Of a stretch of 64,000 bases of DNA, positions 55,978 through 64,000 are shown piece after piece. The stretch's first letter is position 1, and each line of letters starts with the position of its first letter. Position numbers and translations under genes: made by a program. Below the pieces are notes generated by a model. That model was not told the origin of the DNA. It worked only from the letters and a program-made list of their open reading frames with translations, and made no database searches. Source of the stretch: Chionoecetes opilio (Eukaryota; Arthropoda; Malacostraca; Decapoda; Majidae); assembly GCA_016584305.1 (NCBI GenBank), contig JACEEZ010013848.1:258501-322500 (forward strand). The letters run 5' to 3'.

Positions 55978-56026
55978 TGACTTAACCTAACCTAACCAAA
56001 CTTAATGACTTGACCAAAAATAAAAG
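55899..56026. repeat. Telomere-repeat hairpin with (TA)n loop
   Basis: CTTTAATTTTGGTC...GTCATTAGGTTAGG on one side and CCTAACCAAACTTAATGAC...GACCAAAAATAAAAG on the other form arms of about 45 bp, closed by about 14 TA units. The TTAGG runs are part of the stem. Confidence 0.85.
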
Positions 56027-56154
56027 TAATTTCATGTAAAGGCATGTAAAAAAAGATTTTAGACATTTCATGAGTAAGTTGATAAGTATATTTCATAGAT
56101 TGACAAAGTGCTTAGGCATTTCACGAAATGACTAGCTTCACAATCTGACTGTAA

Positions 56155-56465
<311 letters not shown>

Positions 56466-56970
56466 AAATTGATCTGGGATGTATTATTCAAATCAGTATC
56501 GTATGAATATATTGAAATTAGAATAATAAGTGGAGAGAGAGACAGACAGCCGTATTGTAGAGGTGGTAGCACACAGTGTGCCTCTCTAGCTAAGTGAAGC
56601 CGACAGTAACTCCAAAATGATGGACCTCTTTCATAATGGGGCTTATTGTATGTAATGTGATTGCCAAGTAGGAAAGGAAGTGATATTCATGGTTCCTTGT
56701 ATTGTTGTAATTGACACTGGAAACTATGCTATTGAAATTGTACTTATGTTGTAGTGGATGAGATCTTGTGTAAAAGACATGATTTTTCTTCCCTGCAGCG
56801 ATCTGACAAAGATGAGGAAGAAACAGATCTTGCTGCTGAAGATAGGTGTGGTGGTGTGGATATGTGTGGTTTATGGCTTCTTTCTGCACAAACCAGCTGC
56901 CACTTCCTCTGCACAGGTGGGTCAGTCTGTTTCTTAAACATACGACTTCTGAGTATATGTAAATTTAAGA
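56466..56970. other. No recognised feature
   Basis: 56754-56960 has a mildly open frame on both strands but no known motif. No repeats identified. Confidence 0.35.
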
Positions 56971-56972
56971 TA

Positions 56973-57629
56973 CCGTAAATGGCGGCGTACAAGTCAACTC
57001 TTTGAGCCTGAAAACATCTCTCCAAAACTAGGGGTCGACTTATACGGCAAGGATAAAATACGAACCTTTACCACAGAGTGGCAAACAAGTGGATCAGCAC
57101 TACTAACAATAGCTGTACACCATTTACCGTAACTCCAACAGGTTACCACAAATATTTCCAACTACAACATGTGTTCGGTGAACTTACTTAACATATTTGA
57201 CACACAGATTAATATATAAATAATAAAATAATAATATAAATTCAGTTTATATCAACACAAAACCATAGGCTATTTCCAACAGCTGATACACAGATTGTAA
57301 ACAACTGACCAGAACGTCACTGAACCGAAGCGGCCAATCAGACAACTACAACAACAACAACAACTGCCTGGCTGCTCGCCGAGCACCAGCGCTGTCCGCT
57401 CAACTCATCGTACCTTACACTCTAACAATACAACCGGTAATTTTGATCTACAAATATATCGTTACCATACATTATGGGGGTAAAGACTTTGTAAGCTTTG
57501 GCCTACCAGTAGCCTACCGTATTTTTGGGGCCGACTAATACGGCAAGTATAGACCTAACCCGTAATCTTGAGCTAATAATCATGAGGTCGACTTGTACGC
57601 CTGGTCGACTTATACGCCGCCATTTACGG
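56973..57629. mobile_element. TA-flanked MITE (CCGTAAATGGCGGCGTA ends)
   Basis: Inverted ends CCGTAAATGGCGGCGTA are exact for 17 bp and flanked by TA (56971-56972, 57630-57631). GTCGACTTATACG-type repeats lie at both ends. TA target and end form fit a Tc1/mariner-group MITE. Non-coding. Confidence 0.75.
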
Positions 57630-57809
57630 TACTTTGCATGCATCGAAAATCACTTTTGATCATTATCAAAGTGAGGATTATAGTCTTTTTAATTTCATTC
57701 CTTTCTTTTGAAAATGTTATATACAAGTGATGCTATTCTTGGCTACTATCCAAGCTTTGTGTTCTCATGCCAGACATAACATGAATTTTTGTGGGGTTTT
57801 AGTTTAATT

Positions 57810-58565
57810 TTTAGGTCCTTACAGACAACTATCCCTCTTCTTGAATGACACTCAACTCTCTCCTTCATCTACAATAAACATTCTTGGTCTATCTGTTAAT
57901 GGAAACCTCAACTGGAAATTTCACTTCTCATGTCTAGCTAAATCAGCTTCTAAGAAGTTAGGTGTCCTGTAAGGTCTGCGTCCATTTTTTCTCCCTCACA
58001 GTTGCATGCCGTGTACAAAGGCATTATCTACAAAGGCATTAGCTGCCCATGTATGGATTATGTCTCATGTTTGGGGGGAATCCATTCATACAGCTCAACT
58101 AAACAGTGTGGAGTCAAAAGCTTTTCATCGCATCAACTCCCCTCCTCTGACTGACTCTCTTCAGTCTCAATGACTGCCGCAATGTTGCCTCTCCTGCTGT
58201 TTTCTACAGCTATTTTCATACTCACTGATCTTCTGAACTTGCTAACTGCATGCCTCCTCTCCTCCTGCAGTCTCACTGCATGAGACTTTATTCATTCTCA
58301 TCCTTATTCTGTCCATCTTACTAATGTAAGAGTTATGCAGTATCTTCACTCTTTCATCTGTTTCTCTGGTAAACTGGAATTAACTTCCTGTTTCTATTTT
58401 TCCACCTTCCTACGACTTAGATTACTTCAAAAGAGGAGTATCAAGACACTTCCCAAACTAAATTGGTCCACCCACTTTTATAAATCTCTTAAGTGTCTTC
58501 TTTGTAGGGTCTGGCAGCATAGTGGGTTTTTTGTTACTTTTTTCCCCTTAGCCAGACCCTTATGA
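57810..58565 (+). pseudogene. Jockey-like LINE reverse transcriptase C-terminus and 3' end
   Basis: Frames read INILGLSVNGNLNWKFHFS, then SASKKLGVL, a stop, SHVWGESIHTAQLNSVESKA and FHRINSPPLTDSLQS, another stop, and later PPSYDLDYFKRGVSRHFPN. The thumb and tail of Jockey-group reverse transcriptases have this LG..V...L.W..H...L...A.KKLG pattern. At least six stops or shifts. It ends in a T-rich run near 58571. Confidence 0.7.
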
Positions 58566-58571
58566 TATAAA

Positions 58572-59527
58572 TTTTTTTTTTTTTTTTTTCTCACATTTTT
58601 CATTAATATTATTTTATATATTGGGGCTCTTTGGAACCAAATAAGCCCTTCCTGTTGATTCAACATATTTTGTTCAAAACTCATTTAAAGTTCATTACAA
58701 AGTTGTTCATGCTAAATTGACATTTTATTTGATTTAATATGGGCACTTTTAGGTATTACACTAGGGTCCCGCATAGAACGTGTACGCATAGAACAAGTCT
58801 TATAGAACGAACGACCTAAAATATTATTCCAAAATTTTCGTTAGGAATGAATGTGATCATATAGAATGATTCTGCCATCAAAGTTGGGCAAATCTGAAGA
58901 GTTCTCATATAGAGCGCCGAAATATCATACAGAACAAAGGTTGTGTGTCCCTGGCGTGGGGTGAGGTGGGGCACGGCGGCGGCGTGTCGCCGCGGAGGGG
59001 GGGCAAGGGTGGCATGAGGTGCGGAACGGCGGTAGAAACCGCGCAGTTCTCGTCCATTATTACCAAAAAAAAAATCATGTGAAGGATATATGTTGTGATC
59101 CATTCACAATATCGTCAGTTATCGTGATTCATTGATGGCTTTCATTCGACGGTACACTCGTCGCTATGGTTTTGTTTACAAGTTGTTGTTGTTTTAGGGC
59201 TGTGAGGATCCCTTGGGGAACACTATGAGCCCTGTGATGTCCTATGATGCTATCATAGGCGTGGTAGTTGACCTGTCTTCCTCAGGAAGGCACAGGTGAG
59301 GCGGATGACATCTTGTTGCCGTGAGGGGTGGACACTGGACACCCGCCGCTGCCAGCAGGGTGGGCAGGTCAAAGGTGGTGAGGAGTTTAGAGTTTAACCA
59401 GTATCAGTACCCTCCCGAGTTTCACGCTATGTGAGTTTCGCGATCCTCGAGTTTCGCGCTGAATCTAAATTCTTAACATCCCGAGTTTCGCGCTGCTTCG
59501 TACATTTTTTTTTTTTTTTTTTTTTTG

Positions 59528-59560
<33 letters not shown>
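58572..59560. other. Remnants of repeat ends, no gene
   Basis: 58765-58900 has CCGCATAGAACG/CATATAGAATG repetition. 59030-59067 is one inverted end of the GGTAAAAATGG family. 59200-59310 is the relative of 35420-35525. 59410-59490 repeats GAGTTTCGCG and starts CAGTACCCTCCCGAG, like pogo/Tigger ends. T and GT runs follow at 59508-59558. Confidence 0.5.
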
Positions 59561-59561
<1 letters not shown>

Positions 59562-59574
59562 ATTTACTTAGTTG

Positions 59575-60130
59575 TATTTACCTAGTTGTAACATACAGGA
59601 AAAGAGCTATGCTCGTACTGTCCCGTCTCCAAATCTACTATTATCCAGCTTGCCTTTGAAGTCCTGAATACTTCTTGCATTAATCACTTTTGCATCAATG
59701 TTGTTCCAGGCTTCTATGCTTCTATACGGGAAGCTGATTTTTTTTTGTCCCTCTTGCATGTTGTCGTTTTCAATTTCTTCTCATGACCTCTTGCACTTCT
59801 ATCATCCCACACAAACAGATCTTCTCTATCAATTTTTTCCAGACCCATTGATGCTCTATACACTGCTATAAAGTCTCCCCTTTCTCTTCTTTTCTCAAGA
59901 GTTGGGAGTTTTAGTCATGAAAGTCTTTCCTCATATGTTAAATCTCTCAGGCTTGGAGCCATTTTTGTGGCTGCTCTTTGTATTCTCTCAATCTTCCTTA
60001 TATCCTTCCTTTTATGTGGTGACCAAATCACTGCCGCATATTCCAACCTTCGTCGAATCAAAGATGTTATCAATTTCTTAATCATCTCTTCATCCAGATA
60101 TTTGAATGGCATTCTTATATTCCTCAGCAA
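59575..60130 (-). pseudogene. CR1/L2-like LINE, reverse transcriptase C-terminus and 3' end
   Basis: The minus frame from 60130 reads MIKKLITSLIRRRLEYAAVI, WSPHKRKDIRKIERIQRAAT and LRDLTYEERLS, a TGA near 59919, then LPTLEKRRERGDFIAVYR and GHEKKLK before a shift. R..LEYA...WSPH......IE..QR is the end of the reverse transcriptase domain in this LINE group. The 3' end carries GGAGACGGGACAGTACGAG and CAACTAGGTAAATACAACTA. It is 5'-truncated at ~60130, right next to a SINE. Confidence 0.75.
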
Positions 60131-60139
60131 CTGATATGT

Positions 60140-60441
60140 GTGTGGTGTGGTGTATTCATCTAGTTGTATTTTACAGGGCCAGAGCGACGTTCGTATGGCC
60201 CCGTCTCCATATCAACATTTTTATCATTCATCCTTAGTGTTTAGTTTTGGCCGAAGCCAGCACCCCGGAGAGCAGGTCACAAACCCTGGCTAACACCCGG
60301 TACCCATTCACTGCTGGGTGGACAGGGGCTTGGGTTTTAAGGAAACAGCCCATATGTTTCCGCTCCGCCCGGGGATCAAACCCGGGACTTCTCGGTTGTG
60401 AACCGAATGTGCTACCCCTACACTACGGAGTACCACTACGG
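60140..60441 (-). mobile_element. tRNA-Val-like SINE with LINE-like tail
   Basis: On the minus strand a tRNA-like head (60430 to 60363) folds as a cloverleaf with CTCCG/CGGAG acceptor, an anticodon loop TTCACAA (CAC, Val) and a GGGTTTGATCCCC T arm. The A box is TAGTGTAGGGG. Then comes a ~200-bp body. The tail GGAGACGGGGCCATACGAAC...ACAACTAGATGAATAC aligns with the 3' end of the adjacent LINE (59575-59635). The B box has one substitution. An extra TACCACTACGGAG repeats the 5' start. Confidence 0.75.
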
Positions 60442-60444
60442 AGT

Positions 60445-60735
60445 GTGTGTGTGTGTGCCCACAGCGCCGTTAGGCCGTGAGCTCCAGGGGTGGGATGGTA
60501 GGCCCTGGAGGTTCACTTGAGGGCTGTGATGGTTAGCCCTCGCCTGTGGTGACGCAGACATAATTTCTATAGTGACGCCTGTGATTAGAGGCTCATGTCA
60601 CCCCCTGTGTCCTCTGATGCCCTCGCTATCGAAGGTAGAGTTAATGGGCAGCGTGTGCGTGTTCTTAGGCCACTCGACGGTGCAGAGAAAGATTTTAAGT
60701 GGATTTTACAGCCCTCATCAAGGGTAAATAAATGA
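60445..60735 (-). mobile_element. SINE body related to 55561-55898, 5'-truncated
   Basis: On the minus strand: TGCACCGTCGAGTGGCC, TTAACTCTACCTTCGATAGC, GAGCCTCTAATCACAGGCGT and AAGTGAACCTCCAGG, in the same order as the plus-strand copy. The tRNA head is absent, and the tail is a CA run rather than poly(A). Confidence 0.75.
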
Positions 60736-61400
60736 GATAGGTAACACCTCAAAATAAGTAGCACCTTTAAACCTTACACCCCCGCCGTTCCTTACTTATT
60801 TACCACAAAATACTCCCTTATAAGTGATTAACCATGACGTGTGTGGTACTGTGGTTTCTGGAGGTACTGGAGAAGACAGGAAGGCATTGTGACAGTGTTA
60901 TTACCGTATAACACTGTCACACAACCATCAGCTGACGCCCTCACTCACTCAGACCAAAACAAATGAAAATATTTAGTATCCCAGGTGAAATAGACAAGGG
61001 AAGAGTTGACAAATCTGTTAACAAAGGAGAAGAAATTTAAAGAGAACCTATGAAGCGATACTAAGCGTCAAAGGTCACAAGAAGAAGACGAATCGAGAGA
61101 CAGAGATGGAAGTTTTTAACAAGATAATCCCTTCGCCTACCTTGTCATACATAAAAGCACACTAACATAGACATAAAACGTGTACAGAGCTAGATCACTA
61201 ACTTGCTCTTACCAACTAATCACTACACTAATGCTTTCCTCCCTTCTCTACGGTACCTCCAATGCCTTCCTCTCTTCTCTCCTGTCTCCTCCAGTACCTC
61301 CAGCAACCACAGTACCACACACGTCCTTGTTAATCACTTACAAAGGAGTATTTTGGGGTATATACTTTGATCCTATCTAGACACTTTGCAAGTACTAACT
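60736..61400. other. No recognised feature
   Basis: No gene or repeat recognised. A short perfect inverted repeat, TAACACTGTCACAATG-type, lies at 60890-60925. Confidence 0.35.
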
Positions 61401-61404
61401 ACAG

Positions 61405-61690
61405 GGAGGTCCTGTTATACGAGCATTCGGTATACGAGAATCCGATGATACGAGATGTGTAAATTAGGGTCTATTTTCAATAAACGAGATCGAAAATCCA
61501 ATGCTACCACAGTCAAACTGGGGTGAGGAAAATGACTAAGTTATTTACTAAAGTAAATTACAAGTTATTTACTAAAATTATAAATAATTTACTGACTACA
61601 GTAAAAGCCTTATAACTCGGCACGATAGGGGCTCTGGCCCTTGCCGAGTTATTCAATGTGCCGAGTTATGCAATGTCCTTCTGAAAAAAA
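61405..61690. mobile_element. Possible pogo/Tigger-type transposon ends
   Basis: CAGGGAGGTCCTGTTATACGA with repeated TATACGAGA units (61404-61460), and CAGTAAAAGCCTTATAACTC with repeated GCCGAGTTAT units (61606-61675), resemble ends of pogo-like elements, the second preceded by TA. Each lacks its partner. Confidence 0.4.
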
Positions 61691-61850
61691 AGAAAAAAAG
61701 TTTAAATACAGTACTGTAAAAGCATAAAAACTGCACTTACCTATGAATGGGTAGCAGCAGCCACGTAATCCAAGGAGAGGGGAGCCTTGTTGTAACATGT
61801 AGAAGATGTTAGGGGGACTCAGTCGCATTTTAACACTGGTATCACTTTAA

Positions 61851-62469
61851 CCCCTTCACTGCGGATATCAAATTCATAGGCCTACCCCCCTGTGCGGCAG
61901 GTTTAATTAAAATATAAAATAATTACTGATCATATTTTAAAGTGCCTAAATGAATAGGATGCTCATTCCATACCAGAAAATCTATGTTTCGTCTTGGTGG
62001 AGGCTACCAGCTAGTGAAGAGTTACGTCAAAGTGCAGCAATAGGGCCGTGACCGTGCTGCCAGACGCACAATGAAACTACTTACTACTCAACATAATACA
62101 GCTTATTTTGGTACATAAATGCTTCATTCATGCATTCATTCATTCATTCATACTTCTGTTTTATATCCATCAAGAATATATTGAATATCTTAACTATTTA
62201 GCCTCGCCATTGAAGTAGAGGGCGCGGCAACGTCAACACGTCGTACTGTACCGCTTGACCTTATTAGTCACACTAACTCACGCAAGCAGAAAAAGAGGTT
62301 CTATTATATCGCAACACTTGACACTGTTGCCATATAAGCCTATCACAACGAATATTTACCCATAATATCATTGAGCGCGCAGTTTAAATACAGAAACCAT
62401 ATATGTACCAGCCGCAGTGAACCCTTAAATAGCTGAGAGACCGTATTTGTACCAGCCGCAGTGAAGGGG
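61851..62469. mobile_element. piggyBac-type MITE (619 bp)
   Basis: CCCCTTCACTGCGG at the left and CCGCAGTGAAGGGG at the right are exact inverted repeats, flanked by TTAA (61847-61850, 62470-62473). The right-end motif ACCAGCCGCAGTGAA occurs twice, 45 bp apart. (ATTC)n lies near 62130. Non-coding. Confidence 0.85.
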
Positions 62470-62546
62470 TTAATCACTTTATAATCACAACTCTGTACTG
62501 TATTGTATACAGTACTGTACCTGTACAACTTAATTTTGGTAAATTT

Positions 62547-63238
62547 TTACGATGGCACCAAACTTCCCTACACAATTGGGAGCATGGTTTTTGTTTACCT
62601 TATTGTATTCTAAGAGACATTTTCTCTGAGCTTTCCGTCGCAAATCAATAGTTTCGGAGATATAGAACATTTTAGGTGGGGGGAGGAATATGTCTCCTTG
62701 TTTACAAAATGCCTCCTTTCTTCCTCTTCTTGTGACCTGTATCGCTTTTGTTTCGGAGGCGCACCCGTGGCTACCTTACCTAACCTTACCTTACCTTACC
62801 TTACCTTGCCTTACCTTACCTAACCTAACCTAACCTAACCTGAACCTGAACCTTACCTAACCTAACCTAACCTAACCTGAACCTTACCTTACCTAACCTA
62901 ACCTGAACCTTACCTAACCTAACCTAACCTGAACCTGAACCTGAACCTGACCTTACCTTACCTTACCTTACCTAACTAACCCTTTAACCTCCTAAATGGG
63001 TCCAATAATAAAAGTTTAATAAAATCCCAAACAAAAGCGATGCAGGTCACAAGAAGAGGAAGAGGGAGGCATTTTGTAAACAAGGAGACATATTCCTCCC
63101 CCCACCTAAAATGTTCTATATCTCCGAAACTATTGATTTGCGACGGAAAGCTCAGAGAGAAAATGTCTCTTAGAATACAATAAGGTAAACAAAAACCATG
63201 CTCCCTATTGTGTAGGGAAGTTTGGTCCCATCGTAAAA
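62547..63238. mobile_element. Foldback element with telomere-like core
   Basis: Arms 62547-62750 and 63040-63238 match with few differences (TTTTACGATGG, CTTCCCTACACAATTGGGAG, CTCCGAAACTATTGATTTGC). The central 220 bp is a (CCTTA/CCTAA/CCTGAA)n array. Same family as 23538-24013. Confidence 0.85.
62774..62992 (-). repeat. Interstitial (TTAGG)n-type array with TAAGG and TTCAGG variants
   Basis: Mixed CCTAA, CCTTA and CCTGAA units over 219 bp, exactly between the foldback arms. Confidence 0.9.
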
Positions 63239-63264
63239 TAATACACACAAACCTTGATTTCCCA

Positions 63265-63318
63265 GACTAATAGGGGGGAGCACTGGTCCGGGAACCGCAA
63301 AACTCCGGGAATCGCAAG

Positions 63319-63348
<30 letters not shown>
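63265..63348. other. GGTCCGGGAACCGC motif block and poly(A) run
   Basis: CACTGGTCCGGGAACCGCAA and CTCCGGGAATCGCAAG resemble a pogo-like end, followed by a 29-base A run (63320-63348). A second CCGGG-rich block is at 63890-63935. Confidence 0.4.
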
Positions 63349-63353
<5 letters not shown>

Positions 63354-63444
63354 GATGCCATTACCCACCCCCGGACGTTTATCCTACTCTAGTATTTACT
63401 GTCCGGCAACCGACAATATCAACTACCCCGCCGCGGACTTTTAC

Positions 63445-63790
63445 GTCCGCTGAGCATGCAGCCACCTGGCGGGAGGCAGCAGAAAGTGTTCAATAGTCTC
63501 AAGAGACGTTCCTGCACCAGGGGCAGTGGGGGTCAGGGGACTAACGGAGGCTGTGCAGGTGAACCGTGAGTGTCGTGTGCCTAAATGTAAACAATACGAC
63601 CGCTGAGCATGCTGCCACCTGGCGGGAGGCAGCAGAAAGTGTTCAATAGTCTCAGAAATGTTCTTGCACCAGGGGCAGTGGGAGTCAGGTGACTGACGGA
63701 GGCTGTGCAGGTGAACCGTGAATGTTGTGTGCCCAAATGTAAACAATACTGACCGCTGTGCATGGCCTACCTGGGGGAGGCCGGACCTGA
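63445..63790 (-). pseudogene. LINE C-terminal CCHC-like fragment, tandemly duplicated
   Basis: The minus frame reads FGHTTFTVHLHSLRQSPDSH, CPWCKNISETIEHFLL, and then the same segment in a shifted frame. The CPWC...ETIEHLL motif closes the C-terminal region of Jockey/R1-like LINEs. The unit repeats with a 153-bp period (63451, 63604, partial at 63752), so the duplication happened at DNA level. No other LINE parts nearby. Confidence 0.6.
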
Positions 63791-64000
63791 CCAGAGTGAC
63801 AGGACACGCTCGGACCGCCGGCAACTTGGTAATTTACGAACAAGACCAGATATTTCAACGTAAAAAAAAAAAAAAAAAACAAACCAAGAATATCCCGGAC
63901 TCGGATTTTGTCCGGACCTCATTGTCCGGGAAATCGAGGTTATCGTGATACCGGTTTTTTACTTATTTCAACTGGCACTTAGTTACTAAATACCCTGTCC

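Noticed and set aside
60361..60430. Functional tRNA-Val gene
   Set aside because: Cloverleaf-like, but with a substituted B box and weak stems, and joined to a SINE body with a LINE-like tail.

Overview
The window looks like an arthropod nuclear genome, most likely a decapod crustacean. No intact host gene is visible. The evidence is scattered (TTAGG)n telomere-type repeats, long dinucleotide microsatellites, high AT content, and decayed retrotransposon fragments (RTE-, CR1-, Jockey- and Ty3/Gypsy-like) of kinds common in decapod assemblies. I cannot name the species. Nothing looks bacterial: there are no operons, ribosome binding sites or CRISPR arrays.

Layout. 1-5 kb: two members of an AGGCG-ended transposon family with 3-bp target duplications, set in a degenerate ~700-bp tandem repeat. 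5-9 kb: a TIR element broken by a 1.3 kb element that holds a palindrome, then a foldback element, a 16-17 bp minisatellite and a hAT end. 9-16 kb: a tRNA-derived SINE, CR1 fragments on the minus strand, a decayed hAT (ZMYM1/DUF4371-type) transposase and a piggyBac-like C-terminal cysteine cluster. 16-31.4 kb: one nested block. An outer hAT-like element (16011-31426) holds a second hAT-like element (16443-25042, exact 8-bp duplication). That one contains an RTE-type LINE, a PIF/Harbinger element with a MADF-domain relic, another Harbinger-type MITE and a TTAA-flanked element that is itself nested. The outer element also holds an LTR retrotransposon (25215-31265) whose gag is split by a 3.1 kb TTAA element full of 31-bp minisatellites.

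31.4-46.7 kb: a foldback with a telomere-like core, a Gypsy-like LTR and reverse transcriptase stub next to three minisatellites, a 5.2 kb hAT-like element (exact duplication GCTTCTGG) containing a second hAT-like element (exact duplication ATCATGAT), a 1.77 kb near-perfect palindrome, a second LTR copy and a third AGGCG-family element. 46.7-56 kb: a foldback holding a transposon that encodes a two-zinc-finger protein and a Tesmin/TSO1-like CXC protein with the middle apparently deleted; a Tc1/mariner-like element carrying a Mutator-like MITE; a Tc1 transposase relic; a truncated transposase-like ORF of an unnamed family; and a SINE abutting a telomere-repeat hairpin. 56-64 kb: a 300-bp CT microsatellite, a TA-flanked MITE, Jockey- and CR1-like LINE ends, a tRNA-Val-like SINE whose tail resembles the neighbouring LINE end, a piggyBac-type MITE and a foldback with a telomere-like core.

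No two genes appear to act in a shared pathway. The order of insertion can be read from target duplications. Most visible coding relics carry stops, frameshifts or truncations. Two ideas stand out: the unclassified zinc-finger/CXC transposon at ~47.6-50.0 kb, and the repeated placement of TTAGG arrays inside inverted-repeat elements. All family names rest on motifs read by eye.
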